Shown here piece after piece: positions 1 through 8,517 of a stretch of DNA of 24,401 bases (the stretch's first letter is position 1; each line of letters begins with the position of its first letter). The stretch comes from Acidobacteriota bacterium. GTDB taxonomy: Bacteria > Acidobacteriota > Terriglobia > UBA7540. The stretch lies in assembly GCA_021827245.1 (NCBI GenBank), contig JAKAWN010000042.1, positions 1-24,401 of the forward strand. Reading direction: 5' to 3'. The position numbers and the translations under genes were made by a program. Under the pieces are notes generated by a model, which saw only the letters and a list, made by a program, of their open reading frames with translations, did not search any database and was not told the origin of the DNA.

Positions 1-1267
1 TGTCTAAGTAGTACAGATTATTCGTGATCCCTGGTGCATTCGGAACCCCAAAAATATTGATTGCATTCATGTTTTTGGCTGCGGGATCCCACATCGCCTG
101 CGGAATAATGTTGCCTTGAAATGGTTGCACGGAAACCTGGTTTCCCTGCGCATCAAAGACACGCGTGAACGGATTATAGAGTTGACCACATACATTACCA
201 GCAGCATCTGTGCAGCCTGGCACGTAGAGTTGAGAAAAGTTGCCGTTGTACATTTCTGGCGTGGGAGCTGTCGTGATAGAAGGGCTCGATTGCACCATGC
301 GGGTCCCCTGATAGTCGCCGAAGAAGAATAGCTTGCCCTTCAGGATGGGCCCGCCTATAGAGCCCCCGAACTGATTTCGATTGAAAGGCGTATTAGTTTG
401 TGCGAAGAACGGCCTTGCATCCAGGGCGTTGTTTTCTATGTACTCGAATACGTCTCCGTGGAATTTGTTGGTGCCAGACTTAGTGACAACGTTGATGGCT
501 CCCGTTGCCGTAAATCCATACTCTACGTCATACTTACCGGTTTGGACATCTAGAGCCTCAACGTCGTCAGGAGGCGGAACCAGGCTTATATATGCATTTT
601 GCGGCTCTCGCGTCGGGATACCTTCTATGTACACGCTGTTCGCGTTAGCATCAAGCCCCCCGAAAGATGAGAGTTGCGGATTGAGTTGTGCCGCTGCAGA
701 TCCATCCTCATTTCCATTGGTGAAGTAATTCCCACTTCCGGCGCCAGAATTTGCTCCTGGCAAGAGGCTGAGCCCATATAGGGGATTCCGGTCAATGTTA
801 GGGAGATCACTCAAGCGTTGATGGCCAAAATCCCAGGTCTGTGCGGCATTTTCAGTGTTAACGGCAACAGGGTTAGCCTTTACTTGTACGAGGTTACGCA
901 CTTGGCCCAACTTCAAGTGAACGTCAAGACGGGCAGCTTGGCCAGCCGTAACCCGAATACCTGTTTCGACGTCGGTATTGAAGCCAGCCATTGTCACTTT
1001 AATCGTATAGGTGCCGGGCACAAGATAATTCAAGAGATAACTTCCCGCCGATGTCGACTTCGTACTCGTTACCACGCCTGTCAATTCGCTCGTGGCTTGA
1101 ACGGTAGCTGAGGGCACCGCAGCGTTGGACGGGTCGTATACATAGCCCGTAATCTGTCCAGTATTTACCTGCGCATGGAGACTCAATGAGACCGTGAAGA
1201 CAACGGAAAGTATCCATATTCCACAAATGCCTCTTAACTGCACCGACTGACGAAACTCCGTGTTCAT
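1..1267 (-). CDS. TonB-dependent receptor, carboxypeptidase-regulatory-like (Oar type), N-terminal part
   Basis: Outer-membrane receptor for TonB-powered import, probably of an oligosaccharide (inferred from neighbours). Reading from an ATG at 1267 the minus frame stays open to the window edge (about 422 codons), so the beta-barrel C-terminus is missing. A signal peptide is visible (hydrophobic stretch ending SLSLHAQ, cleavage probably after LHA). It is followed by a carboxypeptidase-regulatory-like fold (GQITGYVYDPSNAAVPSATV ... LVPGTYTIKVTMAGF), then the plug domain (VQTGKYDVEYGFTATGAINV, VVTKSGTNKFHGDVFEYIEN, FNRNQFGGSIGGPILKGKLF). These phrases are characteristic of Acidobacteriota Oar-like receptors. 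A GGGAG ribosome site lies about 9 bases upstream of the ATG. It is divergent from the IclR-type regulator at 1619, which may control it. Confidence 0.93.
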   Translation of the reverse strand, partial: MNTEFRQSVQLRGICGIWILSVVFTVSLSLHAQVNTGQITGYVYDPSNAAVPSATVQATSELTGVVTSTKSTSAGSYLLNYLVPGTYTIKVTMAGFNTDVETGIRVTAGQAARLDVHLKLGQVRNLVQVKANPVAVNTENAAQTWDFGHQRLSDLPNIDRNPLYGLSLLPGANSGAGSGNYFTNGNEDGSAAAQLNPQLSSFGGLDANANSVYIEGIPTREPQNAYISLVPPPDDVEALDVQTGKYDVEYGFTATGAINVVTKSGTNKFHGDVFEYIENNALDARPFFAQTNTPFNRNQFGGSIGGPILKGKLFFFGDYQGTRMVQSSPSITTAPTPEMYNGNFSQLYVPGCTDAAGNVCGQLYNPFTRVFDAQGNQVSVQPFQGNIIPQAMWDPAAKNMNAINIFGVPNAPGITNNLYYLD

Positions 1268-1618
1268 AGCCAGTTCTCCCTTCGGTCAAACGGAGTCCTA
1301 CTGTGCCAAGACGCCCCAAGTGTAGACTCCTTATATCGGCGTTGCGTTTATTATTAACAAGCGCATCGCCATGTCAAGATAAAAGTTCTCTATCATTGTG
1401 ATCGTTTGTAACATCCCGTAACAAGGAGCCCCGCTGAAAACTTGACTTTACCCCTATTACCATCGAAGAATGTGCCCCTTGAGACCAAGACGCCGAGGTA
1501 TGCTAGTATTCAGCATCCTGAACACGACCATTTACATTCGCCGACACATTATGCTACTGTCCTTGGGTTGTCAACTTAAAACGCTTGGAGCGTCCAGCCT
1601 ATCGGACAGACTCTTGGA
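1268..1618. promoter_or_regulatory. Divergent intergenic region between receptor and IclR-type regulator
   Basis: This 351-base region holds no credible gene. It must contain the promoters for both divergent genes. A short palindrome, ACGCT-tgg-AGCGT at 1581-1593, lies about 26 bases before the regulator start and is a candidate operator; this is inference from position only. No clear sigma-70 promoter stands out. Confidence 0.4.
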
Positions 1619-2416
1619 ATGTTAATAATGTCGGATCTACGAACTCCTTCAGTCCCTTCGCTTGAAAGGGGGTTAGCCATCCTCGAGGTTCTTGCGGAAT
1701 CGAAGAAAGGACTGACGCTCTCTAGCCTCACACAGCACGTGGGACTACCCAAGAGTTCCGTCCACTCCCTGTTGCTGACACTGGAACGCACTGGTTATCT
1801 GCACCGAAACGAAATCACCGGTCGGTACCTGTTCGGCACTAAGCTGTTTGAATTGGCCACAAACTCGATCAGGCGATTGAAGTTGACCGAGCAGGCATTG
1901 CCATATCTAACGTCCTTAGCGAAAGAGACGGGCTTGACAGTTCACATGGCTATATCAGAACGCGGCACAGCGATCTTAATCGAAAAGATAGATCCACCGG
2001 GTTTGATTCGCTTGGCCACTTGGCCCGGTAAACAGATGGACCTGCATTGCACAGGGGTTGGTAAGGCTCTATTGGCTTTTTCGTCCCCGGAAGAAGTGGC
2101 CAGCCTCATTCGCAGGGATGGATTGGCGCAGCACAACTCGAACACCCTTTCGTCAGTGAGGCGGCTTCGGCAGGAGTTAGTTCAAATCCGTGAGCAGGGT
2201 TATTCCTACGATGACGAGGAAGACGAGATCGGTTTACGTTGTATCGGCGCCCCGATATTTGACCGCATGCGTGCATGCATTGCGGCAATCAGTGTTGCAG
2301 GCACAACCGCTCAAATTCATCCTGACAATCTCGATGCCCTGGCTAGAAAGGTGCGCCACGTCGCAGAAACGATCTCATTCCAAATGGGGTTTGTACCGGC
2401 ACAATCGATTACCTGA
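1619..2416 (+). CDS. IclR-family transcriptional regulator
   Basis: DNA-binding regulator of 265 residues, the usual size for IclR proteins. The N-terminal winged helix-turn-helix is at about residues 12-75 (PSLERGLAILEVL, then GLTLSSLTQHVGLPKSSVHS). The C-terminal effector-binding domain at about 85-255 carries family signatures HCTGVGKALLAF and YSYDDEEDEIGLRCIGAPIF. IclR proteins usually sense a small organic or sugar acid and control an adjacent catabolic operon, which fits the dehydratase downstream and the divergent receptor. Two in-frame ATGs are possible (1619 and 1628). The second gives MSDLRTPSVPS and has GGAAT at a workable distance, so the start is uncertain by three codons. Confidence 0.93.
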   Translation: MLIMSDLRTPSVPSLERGLAILEVLAESKKGLTLSSLTQHVGLPKSSVHSLLLTLERTGYLHRNEITGRYLFGTKLFELATNSIRRLKLTEQALPYLTSLAKETGLTVHMAISERGTAILIEKIDPPGLIRLATWPGKQMDLHCTGVGKALLAFSSPEEVASLIRRDGLAQHNSNTLSSVRRLRQELVQIREQGYSYDDEEDEIGLRCIGAPIFDRMRACIAAISVAGTTAQIHPDNLDALARKVRHVAETISFQMGFVPAQSIT

Positions 2417-2784
2417 GAGAGAAGAGCACCGGGTTTCACAAGACCCTTCTCCGGCGTCCATTCAGCAAAAGGCCATCAGTGGAAGGCCGTTAGCGAGTGT
2501 TATATGCAACTTTTCACTTTTCTGCTCCTCAGCGCAAGCATGGCAGAACTTGTCGTGTGCGCTTCAGGGTTGTCGATGTTTCCTCCGTATTCGAGTCCCT
2601 TGAGTTGACTATAACGATTATTTCGTTTTGGACATCGCACTGAGGTCTCCCTTACGGTCAGCTCGTAAGCGCCGAGTGATCAGCAATCAACGATATGCAA
2701 TTCTCTATTAGGCGAGCAGTCCGGAAATCATGCTTCGGAGAAGCGAGTAGCATCTGTGAGGACAGCCTGCCTTGAGGGGAACAT
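2417..2784. promoter_or_regulatory. Intergenic region upstream of the dehydratase
   Basis: These 368 bases show no convincing coding frame; the open frame running into it from within the IclR gene is an out-of-frame shadow. It probably holds the promoter of the catabolic genes. A TTGACT at about 2606 could be a -35 box, but no good -10 partner is obvious. The dehydratase ribosome site (GAGGGGAA) lies at its 3' end. Confidence 0.3.
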
Positions 2785-4509
2785 ATGATACAAAAGCTTC
2801 GCAGCGAGAAGTGGTTCGCACCTGACACCGATACGGGGTTTCAACACCGTGCAGCCTTACGTTCCGTTGGATTTACAAAAAGTTCGTTTTCGGGACGACC
2901 CGTTATCGGCGTCTGCAATTCTTGGAGCGAACTTAACAACTGCAATGTTCACCTGCGGGTAGTTGCCGATGCCGTAAAACGTGGAGTCTGGGCTGCAGGA
3001 GGGATTCCGCTTGAGTTCATGACGATATCTCTCGGCGAAGAACTAACAATGCCGACAACGATGTTATATCGTAACCTGATGGCAATGGATGTTGAAGAGA
3101 TGATTCGCTCAAACCCCCTGGACGGTGTTGTGCTTCTATGCGGCTGTGATAAGACGACACCTGCTCAATTAATGGGTGCAGCGAGCATGGACATCCCCAC
3201 CATCATGATTCCTGTTGGTCCAATGCTCAGCGGTCGATGGCGCGGTCAAGAAATAGGTTCTGGGACAGACCTATGGAAATTCTGGGACGAGCGCAGAAGT
3301 GGACGATTAAATGACCAAGAATGGGATGAGCTTGAAAGTTGCTATTCACGTAGTCCTGGAACATGTAACACAATGGGCACTGCCTCGACGATGGCCGGCT
3401 TAGCTGAGATCCTCGGCATGACTTTACCGAACGGAGCGAGCATCCCCGCTGCCGATTCCCGCCGTTTGGCATGCGCAGAAGCCACCGGACGCCGGATTGT
3501 CAAAATGGTCGAAGAAGATTTGCGGCCCTCAAAGATCCTTACCGAACCTGCATTCGAAAATGCCATCCGAGCTCTGGCAGCTTTTGGGGGGTCAACCAAC
3601 GCGGTGATTCACCTCATTGCTATCGCAGGCCGGCGTGGTATTCGTCTTCCACTTACTCTATTCGACACCCTAGCTCGTTCGACCCCTGTTATGGCCAATC
3701 TGCAACCGACGGGAACCTATCTCATGGAAGATTTTTTCTATGCGGGCGGCGTCCAGGCACTCGTAAAAGAAATACTGCCGCTTCTCCACCGAGACACCTT
3801 GACCGTCACCGGCAAAACACTCGGACAAAACGCCAGTGAGGCTCGCTGTTACAACTCCGATGTCATTCGTCCTCTGGACCGTCCGGTGCAACCCGAGGTT
3901 TCTCTTGCCGTCCTTCACGGCAATCTCGCACCGAACGGAGCCCTTATCAAGTCTTCTGCCGCTACGCCTAGGTTACTCCAACACACCGGGCGCGCCATCG
4001 TGTTTGATAGCTACGAAGAAATGCTGAAGCGAGTTGACGACCCTGGTCTCGATGTTGACAGCTCCTGTGTGATGGTCCTCCGGAACGTTGGCCCTATTGG
4101 TGGACCGGGGATGCCCGAGTGGGGAATGATTCCCCTGCCCACCAAGTTGATCAAGCGCGGTGCTAAAGACTTGTTGAGAATTAGTGACGCACGGATGAGC
4201 GGAACTAGTTTTGGGACTGTAGTACTGCATATTTCGCCCGAGTCAGCCATTGGCGGGCCGCTTGCTGCAATCAAGACAGGGGACATGGTTTGTCTCGATG
4301 TACGGAGACGGCGCATTGATGTCTTGATTTCCGATGACGAACTCAAGAAGCGAATGGAGGAGTGGAAGCCAATGCCACGCCGCTTCCGTCGTGGCTATTG
4401 CACCATGTACTTAGATCATGTACTCCAAGCACATGAGGGATGTGATTTTGATTTCCTTCGTGCGACGAGCGACGAAGAACCCTACGAACCTCAATTGGGA
4501 CGAACGTAG
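2785..4509 (+). CDS. IlvD/Edd-family sugar-acid dehydratase
   Basis: Fe-S dehydratase of 574 residues that removes water from an aldonic acid to give a 2-keto-3-deoxy acid (family knowledge). Visible features are VCNSWSELNNCN at about 43-54, CGCDKTTPAQLMGAASMD at 119-136, GTCNTMGTASTMAGLAEILG at 192-211, GGSTNAVIHL, and SDARMSGTS near the C-terminus. Cys53, Cys121 and Cys194 are spaced as expected for the [2Fe-2S] ligands of arabonate/xylonate-type dehydratases. Lys123 sits where the Mg-binding carbamylated lysine is found. The NSWSELNNCN...VKRGVWAAGG segment resembles the sugar-acid branch more than branched-chain amino-acid IlvD. The substrate cannot be assigned (arabonate, xylonate, fuconate or similar). 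The ATG is preceded by GAGGGGAA. First gene of the putative catabolic set. Confidence 0.92.
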   Translation: MIQKLRSEKWFAPDTDTGFQHRAALRSVGFTKSSFSGRPVIGVCNSWSELNNCNVHLRVVADAVKRGVWAAGGIPLEFMTISLGEELTMPTTMLYRNLMAMDVEEMIRSNPLDGVVLLCGCDKTTPAQLMGAASMDIPTIMIPVGPMLSGRWRGQEIGSGTDLWKFWDERRSGRLNDQEWDELESCYSRSPGTCNTMGTASTMAGLAEILGMTLPNGASIPAADSRRLACAEATGRRIVKMVEEDLRPSKILTEPAFENAIRALAAFGGSTNAVIHLIAIAGRRGIRLPLTLFDTLARSTPVMANLQPTGTYLMEDFFYAGGVQALVKEILPLLHRDTLTVTGKTLGQNASEARCYNSDVIRPLDRPVQPEVSLAVLHGNLAPNGALIKSSAATPRLLQHTGRAIVFDSYEEMLKRVDDPGLDVDSSCVMVLRNVGPIGGPGMPEWGMIPLPTKLIKRGAKDLLRISDARMSGTSFGTVVLHISPESAIGGPLAAIKTGDMVCLDVRRRRIDVLISDDELKKRMEEWKPMPRRFRRGYCTMYLDHVLQAHEGCDFDFLRATSDEEPYEPQLGRT

Positions 4510-4725
4510 CAGTAACCCATTTGGGGTCCGTTCTAGGCTGTAATGCATTACCCGAGCCTCGCTTTGCGTAAGAATGATGCCCGTCGCTCTACCGCTAGAT
4601 TGGTCGCTGATTGCAATGTGGTTTGTATATTTCGATCTCATTCGAGTGATTGTCAACGCATCTTCAGCGAATACGTCATTAATCTCACAGCCGTCGATCA
4701 ATATTACATGGATGGTTACTAGCAA

Positions 4726-6057
4726 ATGGACACCAAATACAGGAACTCCGCTCGCATTCTGGCAAAGAACAAAATGTTCATTCCAGGAGGGGTTGTTTCA
4801 GTAAACCGCGCGACTCACCCTGAAATTGTATTCACCAGAGGGGTGGGGGAATACATCTGGGATGCCGAGGGCAACCGTTATATCGACTACCATGCGGCCT
4901 TTGCTCCTCATATTCTTGGCCACAATGATCCGTACGTTTCCGCTGCTGTGGTGAGCGCTATTGAAAAGAAGCAGAGTTTATTCGGCAGCGGAACAACCGA
5001 GTGGGAGGGTCGCCTCGCAGAGCTAATTTGTGAGAATATCCCTTGGGTCGAATCCGTTCAGTTCTTGAATACTGGCAGTGAAGCAACATACCAGGCCTTG
5101 CGCCTTGCAAGGGCAGTCACAGGTCGCGATCACATCATCGTGATGCAAGGAGGCTACAATGGCTGGCATAATGACGTCTCCTGCAACCTGATGACGTCTT
5201 TGGAGGATTTGGGGCCACGAGTATCGCCGGGTGAATATCCATATATCCCGATCAGTTCGGGCATACCGCTTTGTCATCAGGAATTGGTTCATCCCGTCAA
5301 CTATAACGATCTTCAATCCATCAAATATGTGTGTGAAAAATATCCAATCGCTGCACTCATTACAGAGCCAATCCTCCAGAACATCGGGATCGTCAAACCA
5401 ATTCACGGTTATCTCCAAGGTTTGCGAGAGTTGGCAGACCAATTTGGATACCTTCTGATTTTTGATGAAGTCAAGACAGGCTTCCGACATGCTCTTGGTG
5501 GGTATGCAAGCATCGCGGGGGTTCATCCGGATATTGTCGTGTACGGCAAGGCACTAGCTAACGGATATCCCATTGCGGCACTTGGCGGAAGAAAAGATCT
5601 GATGGAGTTCTTCATACACCCAGAGACCCGGAAAAGGGTGCTGCTGGCCGGGACTTATAATGCGCACCCCGTTCCTGTTCTCGCTGCAATAGCAACGATT
5701 GAACGACTCTTGATGAACGGTGGCGAGGTCTACGCTCGTTTGGAGTCGATGGGGATCGCGGTGGAGCAAGGATTGAATGAAATAATATCCAGTCTTCGTC
5801 TCCGCGCCGTTGTAGCTAGGCAAGGGTCAGCTTTCTGCCTTTACTTTATGGACCATTGTCCAAGAGATTGGCATGACCTGGCGACCCATCACAACTTTTC
5901 TAAGGATGAGAAATTTCGGAGAGGACTGATCGAGCGAGGAATCTACTTTTTCCCTATGGCGACAAAGCAGTGCTCAATTTCCTTTGCCCATAGTTCAAGC
6001 GACATTGAGGAAACCTTGCATCATTGTCGGAAAGTGTTATCGGACGCGAAAGAGTAA
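4726..6057 (+). CDS. Class-III PLP aminotransferase, glutamate-1-semialdehyde 2,1-aminomutase-like
   Basis: PLP enzyme of 443 residues, fold-type I. Visible motifs are FLNTGSEATYQALRLARA at about 113-130 (cofactor phosphate region), GGYNGWH at 142-148 (aromatic stacking on PLP), FDEVKTGFR at 246-254 (Asp/Glu contacting the pyridine nitrogen) and VYGKALANGYP at 272-282 with Lys275 as the Schiff-base lysine. The order and spacing match the GSA-aminomutase-like branch. A tetrapyrrole role is unlikely because the context is sugar catabolism; it may aminate or isomerise a sugar-derived aldehyde or keto acid. The start ATG has only a weak ribosome site, and an in-frame ATG at 4708 is immediately closed by TAG, so 4726 is the first usable start. 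The gap from the dehydratase is 216 bases with no gene. Confidence 0.9.
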   Translation: MDTKYRNSARILAKNKMFIPGGVVSVNRATHPEIVFTRGVGEYIWDAEGNRYIDYHAAFAPHILGHNDPYVSAAVVSAIEKKQSLFGSGTTEWEGRLAELICENIPWVESVQFLNTGSEATYQALRLARAVTGRDHIIVMQGGYNGWHNDVSCNLMTSLEDLGPRVSPGEYPYIPISSGIPLCHQELVHPVNYNDLQSIKYVCEKYPIAALITEPILQNIGIVKPIHGYLQGLRELADQFGYLLIFDEVKTGFRHALGGYASIAGVHPDIVVYGKALANGYPIAALGGRKDLMEFFIHPETRKRVLLAGTYNAHPVPVLAAIATIERLLMNGGEVYARLESMGIAVEQGLNEIISSLRLRAVVARQGSAFCLYFMDHCPRDWHDLATHHNFSKDEKFRRGLIERGIYFFPMATKQCSISFAHSSSDIEETLHHCRKVLSDAKE

Positions 6058-6296
6058 TATTGGTCATATGGTCGGTTATTGCCTGAAGATCAGGTAGACA
6101 TGATCAGTTATGGACGTTTCAACGAAGTCGGTGGCCACGTCAGCCTCGGTGTGAGTACAGAGAAATTGTATGGGGTGGAAATTCATCCCGTGAGAATGTG
6201 ACCTAGTTCAATTATTGGTGTGGCTTTTCAGTGATCATAGGTATCATACCGTCGAAACTACATTAGGCTTATGCAAAGCCTAGGCGAGGGGGATAA

Positions 6297-7298
6297 TTGC
6301 GTACGACCGCGTGCGTTTCTCGTGCAGTGCGAGGTTTAAAAACCATCGAGCTTACGAATAACTGGTTCCAAATAACTATCTTACCCGAAGTCGGCGCCAA
6401 AATTTACGATTTGATTTGGAAACCAACCAGCAGGAATTATTTGTGGCACAATCCGCGAGTTGCGCCACGAAAGTATCCCATCGACTCGAATTTCGACAAC
6501 TATTGGTGTGGGGGATGGGACGACGCCTTCCCTACGTGCGACGAGTGTGATGTCCATGGCGACCACATCCCGAATCTGGGAGAACTGAGGTCCTTGGAAT
6601 GGGAAACTGGATTTATAGGTCAGGACGATGGCAGTGCAGTCGCAGAATTGACCGCTTCGGGGCCAATAACGCCAGTGCAAGCAAGGAAGACCGTGATTCT
6701 ACGGAACGATTCCCCTATCATCCAAGTACGTTATGAGCTCTCAAACATCGGTCCTATGAAATTCGAATTTGTCTGGGGAACGCATCCGGCCATAGATCCC
6801 TCCAATTCCGCTAGGTTACTGATCCCAGCAAAGACGGGAATCGTGGACCAATCTTCGGACCCGCGACTAGGTACCGTCGGCCAGCGTTACGAGTGGCCTT
6901 ACCTTAACGCGGAGGGCAAAAAAACGGACATGAGTCATACGCTAGGAATAGAAGAAAAGCTCTTCTGTCGTCACTTTGCAACAAATCTTCAGCAAGGTTG
7001 GTTCGCAGTCGAGGATGGGGATGCGAGCAGTGGCTTCCTTCTCGCATTTCCCCATGATGTCTGTAGTTGTTTACAATTGTGGCTCGTCTACGGTGGTTGG
7101 AGGGGCTATCGCCATGTAATCGTTGAGCCGTGGACAAGCCTGCACGTAAATCTAGCCGAAGCCATTCGCAATCAAACGAGCCTAAGCCTTGGTCCCGGCC
7201 AGAAGTTTGAGGTGGACATATTTGCGACTGTATATGAGAAGCCACGAACCTGCGTTGAGACTGTTAATATGATTTCCCAAGTGTGGCAACACAAATGA
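6297..7298 (+). CDS. Aldose-1-epimerase-fold (galactose-mutarotase-like) protein
   Basis: Protein of 333 residues with the beta-sandwich signature of the galactose-mutarotase-like superfamily. It has an N-terminal strand pair (LTNNWFQITILPEVGAKIYD), then YWCGGWDDAFPTC at about 69-81. Mid-protein is FVWGTHPAID at 159-167, where His163 is a good candidate for the catalytic or sugar-contacting histidine. FVEPWTS-like text near the end (IVEPWTSLHVNLAEA) is also typical. Closest in style to the uncharacterised DUF4432/DUF5107 relatives rather than GalM itself. The start is TTG at 6297, supported by a strong GAGGGGG site 4-5 bases upstream. It probably interconverts or binds a sugar in the same pathway as its neighbours; a specific substrate is not visible. 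Confidence 0.78.
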   Translation: MRTTACVSRAVRGLKTIELTNNWFQITILPEVGAKIYDLIWKPTSRNYLWHNPRVAPRKYPIDSNFDNYWCGGWDDAFPTCDECDVHGDHIPNLGELRSLEWETGFIGQDDGSAVAELTASGPITPVQARKTVILRNDSPIIQVRYELSNIGPMKFEFVWGTHPAIDPSNSARLLIPAKTGIVDQSSDPRLGTVGQRYEWPYLNAEGKKTDMSHTLGIEEKLFCRHFATNLQQGWFAVEDGDASSGFLLAFPHDVCSCLQLWLVYGGWRGYRHVIVEPWTSLHVNLAEAIRNQTSLSLGPGQKFEVDIFATVYEKPRTCVETVNMISQVWQHK

Positions 7299-7414
7299 CA
7301 GAGGGGAACTACTGGGAGCAGGCTTCGCACCGGCCGAAAACGGAGTTTATTAGGGATATTAAAATAGAGGTTCACATTGACGTCGTTATTGTTCAGTCTT
7401 AAGGAGGAAACATC

Positions 7415-8188
7415 ATGAAGCTGAAAGACCGCGTGATCGTGACAACTGGTTCGGGTCAAGGAATCGGTCGCGCATCAGCAATAGAATTTGCAAAAGAAGG
7501 GGCTCGGGTTATCGTTGCTGACATCGACCCTAAAAAGGCGGATGAGACGGTGGAACAAATCGAGTCAAGCGGTGGAAATGCCATCGCAGTGTCGACTGAT
7601 GTCTCCGACGCTGACGCCGTAAAAAATCTGCTGGCCGTAACCATAGAGAGATTCTCGCGCGTAGATGTGCTCTTCAACAACGCAGCCATTCAAATCAGTA
7701 AAACGGTCGTAGACACTTCCGTTGACGAATGGAATCGCCAACTCGCCGTTAACCTGGGTGGCGTCTTCCTCTGCTCAAAATTCTTCATGCCCGAGCTTCG
7801 TAAAACCCGGGGCGTAATCATCAACATGTCGTCAGTCAATGGATTCTTTGTTGAACCGATGTGCGCAGGTTACTGTGCCACAAAGGCTGCGATCATTGGC
7901 CTTACCAAGGCAATGGCCATCGATCACGGAAAGGATGGTATCCGGGTAAACTGCATCTGCCCCGGTTATATCGATGCTGGCTTGGCCGCAAGTTACTTCG
8001 AGGCTCAGCCGGATCCCGTTTCGGCGAGGAGGAATGCCGGGAAGCTTCACGCCCTTGGCCGTATCGGCCGCCCCGAAGAGATCGGGCGGTTAGCCGTCTT
8101 CTTGGCAAGTGATGACGCGGGTTTCATGACGGGGTCAGCCGTAGTTGTGGATGGAGGCTTCGGATCCGGATTACCACAATCTGGTTGA
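7415..8188 (+). CDS. SDR-family NAD(P)-dependent dehydrogenase
   Basis: Classical short-chain dehydrogenase/reductase of 257 residues, the standard length. The cofactor motif TGSGQGIG is at 11-18, VADID at about 34-38 (acidic end of beta2, suggesting NAD preference), NNA at 88-90, NLGG around 113, and the catalytic Ser at 139/140 with YCATK at 153-157 (Tyr153, Lys157). The C-terminal VFLASDDAGFMTGSAVVVDGGFG is typical of FabG/gluconate-5-dehydrogenase-like members. In a sugar-acid locus it could oxidise the 2-keto-3-deoxy acid or an aldose; this is inference. It has a perfect AAGGAGG ribosome site 8 bases before ATG. It ends the plus-strand catabolic gene run. Confidence 0.95.
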   Translation: MKLKDRVIVTTGSGQGIGRASAIEFAKEGARVIVADIDPKKADETVEQIESSGGNAIAVSTDVSDADAVKNLLAVTIERFSRVDVLFNNAAIQISKTVVDTSVDEWNRQLAVNLGGVFLCSKFFMPELRKTRGVIINMSSVNGFFVEPMCAGYCATKAAIIGLTKAMAIDHGKDGIRVNCICPGYIDAGLAASYFEAQPDPVSARRNAGKLHALGRIGRPEEIGRLAVFLASDDAGFMTGSAVVVDGGFGSGLPQSG

Positions 8189-8320
8189 ATGCTTCTTCTC
8201 CTCGGCCCAGACACATCATTTGCCACTCTAGGGGCTCGACTTGGCTTCATCCAGCGAAAATATACTCTCACAATACGTGCTGTACATCGGGTTGTGGCAG
8301 GAACGGCGAATAGTCATGCT

Positions 8321-8339
8321 CCTCCGGCAAAGCCGGAGG
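8321..8339. terminator. Hairpin 1 (CCTCCGGC-aaa-GCCGGAGG)
   Basis: Perfect 8-bp stem with an AAA loop, 133 bases after the SDR stop codon. No U-tract follows on either strand, so it is either a Rho-assisted or bidirectional terminator or a REP-like palindrome. Confidence 0.5.
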
Positions 8340-8352
8340 CTTCACGGTTGCC

Positions 8353-8369
8353 GGCCCCTCAAAGGGGCC
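8353..8369. terminator. Hairpin 2 (GGCCCCT-caa-AGGGGCC)
   Basis: Perfect 7-bp stem with a 3-base loop, 13 bases after hairpin 1. No U-tract. The two form a tandem pair in the convergent intergenic gap. Confidence 0.5.
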
Positions 8370-8485
8370 TAATCGCAACCGATCAAAGTCAAAACCCGGC
8401 CACCCGTCACGTTGAAGAGTAATCGGCAAAAGCGCAAGCAGCTTGGGTGAAGCGCACTGCCGGAAATGTCAAACTTCTACTGCCA

Positions 8486-8502
8486 CCCCGGCAGAGCCGG
8501 GG
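8486..8502. terminator. Hairpin 3 (CCCCGGC-aga-GCCGGGG)
   Basis: Perfect 7-bp stem with an AGA loop, 16 bases past the 3' end of the minus-strand gene. It shares the core CCGGCaRAGCCGG with hairpin 1. Probably terminates the minus-strand transcript or belongs to a repeated palindrome family. Confidence 0.5.
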
Positions 8503-8517
8503 GATCTCCTTTCCGCA

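Larger units (their letters stand above)
8189..8517. other. Convergent intergenic region with three GC-rich hairpins
   Basis: This 329-base region separates the 3' ends of the SDR gene (plus) and the exported enzyme gene (minus). No gene is supported. It holds three perfect short palindromes, listed separately, that could stop transcription from both sides or be REP-like repeats. Confidence 0.6.

Noticed and set aside
999..1319. 106-codon minus-strand frame at the receptor start
   Set aside because: It is an out-of-frame shadow; the frame beginning at ATG 1267 gives a signal peptide and receptor domains.
2190..2603. 137-codon plus frame overlapping the IclR gene end
   Set aside because: No ribosome site or recognisable content; shifted frame of the IclR gene running into the intergenic region.
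5023..5526. 167-codon minus frame inside the aminotransferase gene
   Set aside because: Antisense shadow of a gene with all catalytic motifs in the plus frame.
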